A stretch of DNA of 64,000 nucleotides, taken from the NCBI RefSeq assembly GCF_000757905.1, contig NZ_JRLH01000003.1; one strand, given 5' to 3'. Below the pieces are notes generated by a model, which saw only the letters and a program-made list of their open reading frames with translations, did not search any database and was not told where the DNA came from. Made by a program: the position numbers and the translations under genes. Source of the stretch: Arsenophonus nilaparvatae. Its GTDB lineage: Bacteria; Pseudomonadota; Gammaproteobacteria; Enterobacterales; Enterobacteriaceae. Position 1 is the first letter of the stretch, and each line of letters opens with the position of its first letter. Shown one piece after another: positions 1 through 7,488 of the stretch.

Positions 1-59
1 AAATGTTAAATAAAAATCAATAAACATAATAAAATATGTAAAATAATGCGGATTCCGCA

Positions 60-93
60 CAAGAGTACATAATTAAAGAGTCATGTACTCTTG
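60..93. repeat. Perfect 11-bp inverted repeat
   Basis: The arms CAAGAGTACAT and ATGTACTCTTG pair perfectly around a 12-base loop, 37 bases before the first small ORF. There is no T-run, so a terminator is not obvious; it could be an operator or an RNA hairpin in the leader of the downstream ORF. Confidence 0.45.
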
Positions 94-129
94 ATTATGT
101 AACATTTAATTAACAAATGGCTAATGTAA

Positions 130-363
130 ATGGAAAAGAAAAAAATAATAAAACAACTAAAAGAACTAGAAATTGAATTTAGAAAAAATAACCCTGACGT
201 TATCGGTTATACCCTGTTTAATACAGTTAATCGCCGCTTTGTGACAATGAGAGAAAATGAGTTTGGAATGCTTATTTATACGGATAATCTTGAAGTAGCC
301 TATTTTGAAGATACAAAACTTCCCGCATTGACACGAGTTTCGCACGGACATATAAAATTCTAG
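130..363 (+). CDS. Small hypothetical protein, 77 aa
   Basis: An unrecognised 77-residue protein. The N-terminus is very basic and helical (repeated Lys/Glu over residues 1-25), followed by a mixed beta-like segment with Tyr, Phe and Asn. It has no signal peptide, membrane segment or metal motif. Upstream is a perfect hairpin (60-93), and there is no clear Shine-Dalgarno sequence. The ATG at 130 is the only sensible start. The position beside phage lysis genes suggests a prophage gene, but nothing in the sequence proves this. It could be a short chance ORF, although the codon choice matches the AT-rich neighbours. Confidence 0.4.
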   Translation: MEKKKIIKQLKELEIEFRKNNPDVIGYTLFNTVNRRFVTMRENEFGMLIYTDNLEVAYFEDTKLPALTRVSHGHIKF

Positions 364-659
364 AAATGGCGTCAAAACAATGATTAACCTGTAACTTACT
401 AAGAGGTATAAATTTACTTAAATTACAATAAGTTGTTTTTAATTTATGAGATTTTTTCTATTTATATATTATGCTGAATTAGACGTAAAAATAGAGCGTT
501 TTTTTATTGGTGCGAAACTCGTGATTGATAAGTAGAGAATTGTTACCAGAACCTGATAAATTCGATATTGCGGTTGTTCCACTAATCAAAAACCCCCTAT
601 TTGGACTTAGCGTCAAGTCAGGCTACCTAGATCGACATAACCGCAGGTTCGCACAATAG

Positions 660-723
660 CGTTATGTATAAATGGCCGCCGTCTGCGAGGAGATATTTTC
701 GCAGACGGCTATTCAACATAACG
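660..723. repeat. Nested inverted repeats in a gene-free stretch
   Basis: The gene-free stretch 364-999 contains an outer pair CGTTATGT (660-667) and ACATAACG (716-723) enclosing a 10-bp perfect stem, CCGTCTGCGA (679-688) with TCGCAGACGG (699-708). A further ACATAACC lies just upstream near 636. The inner stem is much GC-richer than its surroundings. It could form a cruciform or a structured RNA, or be a remnant of a recombination site. No long T-run follows, so it is not a standard intrinsic terminator. Nothing else is recognised in 364-999. Confidence 0.45.
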
Positions 724-999
724 GCATTGTACATTATAAGAAATAAATTAAATATTTTTTTTAATTTTAATTAAATTTAATTTTCTAAAAAGAAAAATAA
801 TCATTTGTTATCTTTTTTATTTTGATTTTTTATTACAAATTAGCGACAGTTAGGTTGTTTTAAAACTTAATCTAAATTTGTATTTTCATTGATAGTTAAT
901 GGTTTATTGATTAATAAGTCAAATAATAAAAACCGCTTTTATTGGTAAAGAACACGGCAGTTAACATACGAGGAAACGTTTGAAAAAACGTCTTTTATT

Positions 1000-1452
1000 A
1001 TGAAATTAAATTCTATCATAATAATTATAGCAACTTTAATATCCGCGATATTTGCGGTGGTTTATAACAATTACACTCATCTAAAGTATCAATACAAAAA
1101 ACTTAAAGATGAATTACAACAACAAATAGAACTTAAAAATAATTATTTATACGAAATAGAATCGTTGCAACAAATTGATGTTAAACGTACTCAGGAACTT
1201 AATAATGCGAAAATGGAAATACATAAGCTTAGTGATGATTTGCGTAATAACCATAAGCGCTTGTTCGTCAAAGCAGTGTGTCCCCCAGATCAAAATGTTG
1301 CCACCACCACCCCCGGCTTGGATGCTATCAGATCCACCGAATTGGCGCCAGACGCTGGACGAAATTATCTTCGTCTCAGACGTCAACTTGAAACATTAGA
1401 AGCCCAATTTTTGGGATTACGAGCAAGAGTGCAGGAAATTTATAAACAGTAA
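1000..1452 (+). CDS. Phage i-spanin, Rz-like lysis protein
   Basis: A 150-residue Rz-type inner-membrane spanin. Residues 4-23 form one N-terminal transmembrane anchor. Residues about 28-85 are a Lys/Glu/Gln-rich coiled coil, and the C-terminus (about 125-150) is an Arg/Leu/Glu-rich helix. In lambdoid phages Rz pairs with the outer-membrane lipoprotein Rz1 to fuse the two membranes at lysis. An Rz1 frame lies inside this gene (1205-1399), the classic embedded arrangement. A strong GAGGAAA ribosome site at 970 is too far for the ATG at 1000; it fits a TTG at 980 opening a 7-codon peptide whose TGA overlaps this ATG (ATGA), so translation may be coupled. No holin or endolysin is visible beside it. 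A second copy of its C-terminal end lies at 31564-31707. Confidence 0.8.
   Translation: MKLNSIIIIIATLISAIFAVVYNNYTHLKYQYKKLKDELQQQIELKNNYLYEIESLQQIDVKRTQELNNAKMEIHKLSDDLRNNHKRLFVKAVCPPDQNVATTTPGLDAIRSTELAPDAGRNYLRLRRQLETLEAQFLGLRARVQEIYKQ
1205..1399 (+). CDS. Rz1-like o-spanin lipoprotein embedded in Rz
   Basis: A 64-residue frame entirely inside the Rz gene, shifted by one base. It begins with a basic start and hydrophobic stretch ending in a lipobox (ITISAC), so Cys is predicted to be lipidated. Then comes a proline-rich segment with six consecutive Pro, the hallmark of Rz1 outer-membrane spanins. Rz1 contacts Rz across the periplasm during phage lysis. I chose the ATG at 1205, which gives a proper lipoprotein leader (MRKWKYISLVMIC...), rather than an earlier ATG at 1175 that adds ten residues. 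Lipobox and polyproline inside an Rz frame make chance unlikely. Confidence 0.8.
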   Translation: MRKWKYISLVMICVITISACSSKQCVPQIKMLPPPPPAWMLSDPPNWRQTLDEIIFVSDVNLKH

Positions 1453-1596
1453 TAAATTTGTTATTTATGTGCTGAATCATGATTGCATCGTTTGTGATTA
1501 ATATTGTTTTGAAATTAATTGTTACATTTTAAATAAGGAGTTGAAAAACCGTTTCATTTATTGTTGAAAATAGTTAAACGAACAGAGGAAAAAAAC

Positions 1597-2361
1597 ATGT
1601 ACTTCATCGATTATAACTCATATCGTTCAGTCAAAAGTTTTAACCGTAGGATTCGTTTTCTTGTTATGCATTATACGGCTTTAAATTTTCAAGCTTCAGT
1701 TACTGCATTAACGGGTAATAGTGTTAGTGCGCATTATTTAGTACCAGATCCAACTGATAAAACTTATCAGGCTGCTGGTTTTAATGATGTCAGAATTTTT
1801 AATTTGGTAGATGAAAATGAGCGAGCATGGCATGCGGGTGTTAGCTTATGGGCTGGACGATCAAATTTAAATGATACGGCGATAGGAATCGAAATCGTCA
1901 ATGAAGCGGGTTATGCTAATGGAAAAATGATTTTTCCGCCGTTTAATGATAAACAAATTGATGCAGTAAAAGAATTAGCATTAAATATTATTCAACGTTA
2001 TCCAGATATGTCACCAACGAATATTGTTGGCCATTCAGACATAGCCATTGGTCGTAAAAGTGATCCAGGCGCTGCCTTTCCATGGAAAAAACTTTATGAC
2101 GCCGGAATTGGTGCCTGGTATGAAGAAGACATAAAACAGAAGTATATGGAGCAATTCAAAAATAAAATACCGGCAAAGGCGGAGATTGTTAAAAAACTAA
2201 AGTCCTATGGCTATGATGTATCTCAGGCAGCCAATAATAATGACTATATAAAATTGATCAGAGCTTTTCAGCTACATTTTCGGCAATCAAATTATGAAGG
2301 CATAATAGACGTTGAAACTGTGGCTATTCTTTATGCTTTAGTAGAAAAGTATTTTCCTTAA
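1597..2361 (+). CDS. amiD: N-acetylmuramoyl-L-alanine amidase, AmiD family
   Basis: A zinc amidase of the AmpD/PGRP fold that cleaves the amide between MurNAc and the stem peptide. It aligns along its whole length with E. coli AmiD as I know it: FLVMHYTA (first zinc His), SAHYLV, RAWHAG, IGIEIVN, GHSDIAIGRKSDPG (second zinc His and catalytic region), then a C-terminal peptidoglycan-binding helical domain from about residue 175 with AFQLHFR. E. coli AmiD is an outer-membrane lipoprotein, but this gene has no lipobox or signal peptide: AGAGGA at 1582 places translation at ATG 1597, which starts only where mature AmiD would. The leader appears lost, or the protein now works in the cytosol or with the phage lysis genes just upstream. 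Confidence 0.85.
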   Translation: MYFIDYNSYRSVKSFNRRIRFLVMHYTALNFQASVTALTGNSVSAHYLVPDPTDKTYQAAGFNDVRIFNLVDENERAWHAGVSLWAGRSNLNDTAIGIEIVNEAGYANGKMIFPPFNDKQIDAVKELALNIIQRYPDMSPTNIVGHSDIAIGRKSDPGAAFPWKKLYDAGIGAWYEEDIKQKYMEQFKNKIPAKAEIVKKLKSYGYDVSQAANNNDYIKLIRAFQLHFRQSNYEGIIDVETVAILYALVEKYFP

Positions 2362-2385
2362 TCGTTTATTAAGATTTAGCTTATA

Positions 2386-2416
2386 AAAAACTATCATTTA
2401 ATTCTGATGGTTTTTT
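2386..2416 (+). terminator. Intrinsic terminator after amiD
   Basis: The stem AAACTATCA / TGATGGTTT (one G-U pair) is followed by a T-run, 25 bases past the amidase stop. Confidence 0.6.
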
Positions 2417-2743
2417 ATATTTAAACATAACAACCCATTGAAAGTAAGTGAAAATTTTTATTAAAATAAATGCTATGTTAATTTTGAGAGTTTTAAAATA
2501 TGGCTAAACCGATATAGGTCAGTTAAGTTCTGATTGGATTTTAATATAAATATTCTTTTACTATAATAATTATTTTTTAGAACTAACTATTAATATTTTA
2601 TCTGTAAAATACCGTTTATTAAACTATATTTACCGATAAATTCATTAAACTTTCATTCTTGTACTCAATAAAATGTATGCTAATTAGCCACCGTAATAAT
2701 ATGCTCTTATATTTTATGATTTAAGTTGTTACTTTATTTTTAT

Positions 2744-2769
2744 AACCAGCCCTAGGGGCTGGTTTTTTT
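2744..2769 (+). terminator. Strong intrinsic terminator
   Basis: AACCAGCCC pairs with GGGCTGGTT around a short loop, followed by seven T. It ends a stretch (2417-2743) in which I recognise no gene. It would also shield the minus-strand gene ending at 2821 from plus-strand transcription. Confidence 0.7.
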
Positions 2770-2820
2770 GTATTATGATTATGCTTTTGGTTACCAAGTC
2801 GGCTCAATTATTACTTTATA

Positions 2821-3474
2821 TTATGGATAATCGCCATTTAAATCGTTCAGATTTTCATCATCAATTTCTAAGTTGGTATCATTATTGCTATAAACTGGAC
2901 TGCCTGAATTATAGGTTTTGGGGGTAATGTCAGTGTTAGGTATAGCTGTAGGATCAGTGAGGTTGGTACTATTATGGACATTTGTTGCGGCATAAATATC
3001 TAAACTTTTTTTGATTGCCATATTTGTTGTTTTGTAAGCCTCGTTGTTAGCACTTTGTGTAGTAGTCAAAATTTTATCAATGTTAGTAACCCCGGTTTCT
3101 AAGGTTTTATTGGTTATATTATTAGCAAAATTCAGGGTGGGTGTTAGCAATTGCTCATTATGTGTTATTGTACTGCTATTAAGAGCGCTATGCGCAAGTT
3201 TAAAACTTTCTTGGACAGTATTTTTCATTAAATCCATACTTTCGTTAAAAGCGTATTTAGCGAAGTCAATATTTTGTTGTGCCATAACATAACCTTGAAA
3301 ATAATTTTTGTCCACAATCGAGTTTATCCCCTCGTAATTATGGAATTGATCGTTATTGTGACTATAAATACCAGTAATTTCACTCGAGGGATTGAACTGT
3401 CTATTGTTGGCTATTGCCGTCATCAAATGACAAGCAAATAAGATAATAATGGATGCTTTATACAATAATTTCAT
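2821..3474 (-). CDS. Secreted 11-residue-repeat protein A
   Basis: An unrecognised 217-residue protein. Residues 1-22 are a Sec signal peptide (basic start, hydrophobic core, AIA|NN cleavage). From about residue 60 to 165 the sequence falls into successive 11-residue blocks rich in Asn, Thr, Ala and Lys with hydrophobic positions recurring every 11, the pattern of amphipathic 11/3 helices known from alpha-synuclein, apolipoproteins and LEA proteins. The C-terminus is acidic and ends NGDYP. The neighbouring frameshifted gene (3799-4763) has the same design and a similar C-terminal tail, so the two are paralogues. Promoter regions match too: both carry TATACT in the same place before the start. 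Predicted exported, possibly membrane-surface binding; function unknown. Confidence 0.65.
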   Translation of the reverse strand: MKLLYKASIIILFACHLMTAIANNRQFNPSSEITGIYSHNNDQFHNYEGINSIVDKNYFQGYVMAQQNIDFAKYAFNESMDLMKNTVQESFKLAHSALNSSTITHNEQLLTPTLNFANNITNKTLETGVTNIDKILTTTQSANNEAYKTTNMAIKKSLDIYAATNVHNSTNLTDPTAIPNTDITPKTYNSGSPVYSNNDTNLEIDDENLNDLNGDYP

Positions 3475-3712
3475 AAACTAGCTCCTCACGATAGAAATTA
3501 TTATTAAGTATAGTTTAATTTAACATTAATTTAACATTTTGACCTATTATTCAAAAAACAGTCGGGCTACTTGATTTTTACCCTGAATAGAATAATGTAA
3601 CCAATTAATAGACAAAAAATTTTGTAACAAATTTTGGCTATTGGATGTTATGGTTAATAAAACACTTTATTTAAATAGAGTTAGCTAACTAAAGATAACC
3701 ATATTCATAATA

Positions 3713-3752
3713 ATATCTCTCTTTCATAACCAGCAATATGAAAGAGAGATAT
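3713..3752. repeat. Perfect 15-bp inverted repeat
   Basis: ATATCTCTCTTTCAT pairs perfectly with its complement across a 10-base loop. It lies about 50 bases past the end of the repeat-protein gene on the minus strand and probably serves as its 3' hairpin, although no T-run follows. The rest of 3475-3798 shows nothing recognisable. Confidence 0.55.
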
Positions 3753-3798
3753 GATGCACATTTGTTATAAATCGATAAATAGTGCTTAATAATAATGG

Positions 3799-4763
3799 CT
3801 ATCCTTGGTATCCATTTGCAATTTCATCTTCTGTAACACTATCAATATCACGATTATTATTGGTGGAAGTTGTACCAGCACTATTGTTAATAATAGCTCC
3901 AGCATTATTGGCTGGATCAGCAATCGTAAGAGCACGATTAGTAGCAGAATTTGCCAAATTTAGACCTTGATTAGTAGTAGAATTCACAAGCTCTGAACTG
4001 GCATTGGCGGTATTACCAGCTATATTTATGCCATTATTAACAGAGTATCTTTAACTGCATTTATCGTTGCTTGGGAAATAGTCCTGTTTGAATCAAAAGT
4101 CTCGTTAAGTACTGTGTCCGCTGCCTGAAATGCTGTGTCGAGAATACGATTAGCCGTATTTAGGCTACCGTCAGCAGTGTTCTTCACCACGCCTAAGGTT
4201 TTATCCATCATTTTATTGGCAGAATTTAACCCAGCGTCAAGAGCATTGGTAGCCACGATTAACCCTTGAGGACGAGTGTTAGTTCCATATTGTACTTTTG
4301 AAACTTTAGTAGAGAATTCGGTTGTTTTATCAAGAACATCACTAGCAAATTTTAAACCGCCATTAGCAGCAGATTCAACCATATTAAGTGTTTTATAGGT
4401 GATATCTGCCGCCATTTCTAGCCCATTTTGCGTAGTTTTTTGGACCAAATTCAAACCGCTTTCGGTTGTTGTTTGATTAGCACTTAAACCTGATTTAGCG
4501 ATATTGTCTATAAGTTTGGTGCCATTATTGACGACCGACTGACTGAACTGATTGGCAGCGGTGTTTGCTTTTTGAACTGTGTTATAACTTGCTTTTACCG
4601 CATTATTGGCAACATTTGAACCAGTTTGAAGAACTGGGTTTATAAGATGCTCATTGTTGTTAGGCACTGGGTTTGTTTGTGAGGTAACGTCAGCTATAGT
4701 AGCGGTAGAATTAAGTCCGATTAGTATTGTGATAATAGTATATGTTTTTAATAATGATTTCAT
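3799..4763 (-). pseudogene. Secreted 11-residue-repeat protein B, frameshifted
   Basis: The first frame (4763 to 4026) encodes 245 residues: a signal peptide (MKSLLKTYTIITILIG..., cleavage near TIA|DV) and then about eighteen consecutive 11-residue blocks such as SGLNLVQKTTQ, NGLEMAADITY, KTLNMVESAAN and GGLKFASDVLD. Near 4035 the frame shifts: the next repeats (VNNGINIAGNT..., SGLNL-like blocks) and an acidic tail ending NGYQG continue in another frame to 3799. An intact version would be about 320 residues and parallel to the 2821-3474 gene. The first product could still be made as a truncated exported protein. The promoter carries a near-consensus Fur box (4777-4795). The repeat has the 11/3 helix period of alpha-synuclein-like lipid-binding proteins; that role is inference. 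Confidence 0.6.
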
Positions 4764-4776
4764 AGTTTATATCCTC

Positions 4777-4795
4777 GAGAATGAAAATCATTATC
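4777..4795 (-). promoter_or_regulatory. Fur box upstream of repeat protein B
   Basis: On the plus strand this 19-mer reads GAGAATGAAAATCATTATC, matching the E. coli Fur consensus GATAATGATAATCATTATC at 17 of 19 positions. It lies just after a TATACT -10 element and before the start at 4763, where a bound repressor would block transcription. The same position before the paralogue at 3474 holds only a weak match (about 12 of 19). Iron control is inferred from the site. Confidence 0.65.
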
Positions 4796-4952
4796 AAGTA
4801 TAGTTTATTTTTAACAATTAATTAACATTAGGCTGATTTTATAAATTTAATCTGCATCTCACCATTAAAATAGAGTGATTATTTTTTACTAATATGGTTA
4901 ATAATAATTAACAAAATGAGACTGGCAATAAATGGAACAATTAATGGTCAAG

Positions 4953-5147
4953 TCAATCATTTAATATAATATTATGTGTATTACCTTCAACATCATGTGT
5001 TAAGCAATGGCGTTTGCCATCTTCAACTCCCACGACAATTTTCTCGCAAGCATATATGGCAGTAGGACTGGTCATCGCATGGCAAATATTAACTAGATTA
5101 AATTTTAAAACGGATATAATAGTCAAAATTTTAAATAAATATTTCAT
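4953..5147 (-). CDS. Small secreted Cys-containing protein, 64 aa
   Basis: An unrecognised 64-residue protein with a signal peptide (MKYLFKILTIISVLKF..., predicted cleavage after HA at residue 24). The mature part is about 40 residues with two Cys, probably a disulfide in the periplasm or outside. The leader belongs to the MKSLLK-type set also seen at 4763, 30776, 31398 and 31982. The two neighbouring genes are also secreted and on the same strand. A real gene is likely but no family is recognised. Confidence 0.5.
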   Translation of the reverse strand: MKYLFKILTIISVLKFNLVNICHAMTSPTAIYACEKIVVGVEDGKRHCLTHDVEGNTHNIILND

Positions 5148-5644
5148 GGTTATTTTTAGTAGATATAAAACCGCAATTTTAAATTAACCAAATGATATTA
5201 CAATATATTTTATGAAATAATGACCAATTTATTTATTGAGTTGTCTTATTAGAATTTTATATCATTTTTTACTATATATGATTGTCAAAATACTTAAAGT
5301 TTATCTAATTTAAATCGCATAGTGAGTATTCTGTAATGCTAAATATGATAATGTCTTTGGCTGATAAAAAACATGGCTAATTTTGAAGTAGCTAACGTGT
5401 ACAAGGTTGAAGTTTAAGCTGTAAAACTGTTTGCGATAGCTGTAGTTGATTTATTGCAGCAAATAATATCGCTACAATCAAGCTTAATAATAAATTCTCC
5501 CATGACAAAAAATACACCTACAAGTTCAGGTAATTTATTGGTTATGCATAGTAAAAATATAAGATAAAATAATTTTTAATATAAATTTAGTAAATAGAGA
5601 TATAATAAGATTTTTAACATAAAAATTTTGATTATTAGCTAATT
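5148..5644. other. Gene-free stretch
   Basis: About 500 AT-rich bases between divergent genes. I see no ORF with a ribosome site, no RNA gene and no strong hairpin; it presumably carries promoters in both directions. Confidence 0.5.
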
Positions 5645-6031
5645 ATGACGAGAATAAATGTAATCCCGCCTAGTGAATTATGTGATCAGCACTTGTTAGC
5701 TGAACATAGAGAATTAACTCGTATACCAAATTATATTGTTAAAAAAGAAGGCAATGTTACATTGTCTACGTTAACTTCATATACCTTAGGAAAGGGACAT
5801 GTCATATTTTTTAGGGATAAATTGCTATTTTTGCATTGGCGATATACATCACTACATCAGGAATGTCTTAAGCGGGGATTTTCTGTTATCAATAAATGGC
5901 CTGAAGAGGTGAAAAACTATTCTCATTTATGGAAAAATTATCAAATTACTGAGCTAGACATTATAATTAATAAGGCTCGGATAGATGAAAGAATGCCATT
6001 AAAACCACGATTCACGCCTTATAAAAAATGA
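5645..6031 (+). CDS. Pyrimidine dimer DNA glycosylase, DenV-like
   Basis: A 128-residue homologue of phage T4 endonuclease V (DenV). The N-terminus MTRINVIPPSELCDQHLLAE matches the T4 start closely. The two catalytic residues are present: Thr2, the alpha-amino nucleophile once Met is removed, and Glu23. The conserved GKGHVIFF and ECLKRGF blocks follow. The enzyme removes cis-syn thymine dimers and nicks the abasic site, giving UV repair without UvrABC. The C-terminal part is a little shorter than in T4. It stands alone between a secreted-protein gene and mgtS, so it is probably a phage-derived acquisition. The ATG at 5645 is fixed by the need for Thr at position 2. Confidence 0.85.
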   Translation: MTRINVIPPSELCDQHLLAEHRELTRIPNYIVKKEGNVTLSTLTSYTLGKGHVIFFRDKLLFLHWRYTSLHQECLKRGFSVINKWPEEVKNYSHLWKNYQITELDIIINKARIDERMPLKPRFTPYKK

Positions 6032-6178
6032 TATTATTAAGAAAAAATTGAATTAGGCTTGATATTAATTTTTTTCTATAAATATTGAAATAATAGACGT
6101 TTGGTTTGAATAAAATTAGATTTTTTGGATTGAGGATTTTATAGAATATTTTAAATTTGATTTTTAGATATAAGATAA

Positions 6179-6214
6179 CGCCCCTTTTTCAGATCATAAT
6201 CTAATAAAGGGGCG
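6179..6214. terminator. 9-bp GC-rich hairpin, likely mgtS terminator
   Basis: CGCCCCTTT (6179-6187) pairs with AAAGGGGCG (6206-6214). It is 30 bases past the mgtS stop on the minus strand and between convergent genes. T-runs are poor on both sides, so efficiency is uncertain. Confidence 0.5.
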
Positions 6215-6245
6215 TATTACTCGGTGGATACTCTTCAGTATTCAT

Positions 6246-6323
6246 TTAATCATCCCATTTTGGGCTCATCATTGCGGCGAAAATGCCAGATGCGCAAATC
6301 AGGCCGAGAATTAGTAAAAACAT
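6246..6323 (-). CDS. mgtS: MgtS-like small membrane protein, 25 aa
   Basis: A 25-residue protein: one hydrophobic helix (FLLILGLICASGIFAAMM) followed by the polar end SPKWDD. E. coli MgtS (YneM, 31 aa) ends SHKWDD after a similar helix with the same small-residue pattern. MgtS sits in the inner membrane, protects the Mg2+ importer MgtA from proteolysis and is induced by PhoPQ at low Mg2+. A strong ribosome site (AAGGAGA) lies seven bases before the ATG, and a hairpin lies downstream. The match rests on a short sequence, but helix, length, C-terminal motif and ribosome site agree. Confidence 0.7.
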   Translation of the reverse strand: MFLLILGLICASGIFAAMMSPKWDD

Positions 6324-7488
6324 GATATTCTCCTTATTTTTAGTTAATGCATTTCGATAGAAATACCTCGCTAGAATGAAAGTTAAATGCCATTATTTGG
6401 CCGAGTAATTCTAGTCAAATAGTGACAAGATAAAAAGTAGTATTGTACTTAAAACATAAGTTATTTGATTTTGTTGAGGTTTCATTTAATTTTTTTCGTT
6501 TTAACAAAGAATTTGGTGGTACAAAATTTCAGAGCCGCCCTCTTTATGTGATTAATTAGGTGCTTTTAGTGATAAATACTGTTTATTCTTGTTATCGAAG
6601 TAATATCATGTTGTGTGGTGGGTAACTAAATTAAATTGCGCTAGAAATAATAGTTACAATAGATAAAACTAGTTCATAAAAGATTACCAAAAGGATTATA
6701 TCTTTTCCTAATATTCTAGAAATTTATTACTAATACTAAAATAATATTAAATAAATAATGTATTGATAATATAAATTAAAAACTTATTAATAATATAATA
6801 AATATTTAACGGTTTTTCTATGAAAAAATAAATTAATAATTTAATAAATTAGTTATAATAAATTTAAATATATAATTAATGGTTTTATACAGCTAAATAT
6901 AAAAATACATTTAGAAAATAAAAGTATAAAAATAAACTTGAAGCAGAAGTTGCGGAAAATGAAATTTATATTACAGTTAAGCATTATATTTATTTTAGCT
7001 AACATATCAAGTTATATTAGTAATTATAATTAATTAGTTGATTATTCTATATGATTTTTCTTGAGCTGAAACTTAGGTTAAATGATTTCTACAGTTATAA
7101 AGTTAATATTAAATATAACGACTATCATCTATCAAAATATAAAGATAATTTGATTATTAGTAGTTATTATCGTTAAGATTTACTGGATACTGACATAATT
7201 GATCATGTACATTAAAACTCAGTGAATTGACAAATATCTTTTTATCTCTTTGCTATATTGCAGTTTGTAGCTAATCATAATTCTCACTTTTAAAATAAAA
7301 AGGTTACCTAAACAGGATGTTTATGTTACATTTTAAGGAGTTTTGCTGCTTAGTAATGTTATTATTTTTTAGTAAAAGAGTGAAATTTATACCAATAAAA
7401 GGGTTGTTTTTAAAAAAGGTTTAGTATTATTTATTAGTGTATTTGATTTATTGGACAGTTTTTATTAATACAGATAAGGGGAAATGTT
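6324..7488. other. Long AT-rich gene-poor stretch
   Basis: About 1.16 kb of very AT-rich sequence. At 6959-7021 there is a 20-codon frame resembling a truncated signal peptide (MKFILQLSIIFILA...). At 7317-7424 there is a 35-codon hydrophobic frame just ahead of the alanine symporter. Neither has convincing support as a gene. The right part should carry the symporter promoter. Confidence 0.4.

Noticed and set aside
7317..7424. 35-codon hydrophobic frame before the alanine symporter as a leader peptide gene
   Set aside because: The ribosome site is poor, it has no regulatory codon run, and no attenuator hairpin follows.
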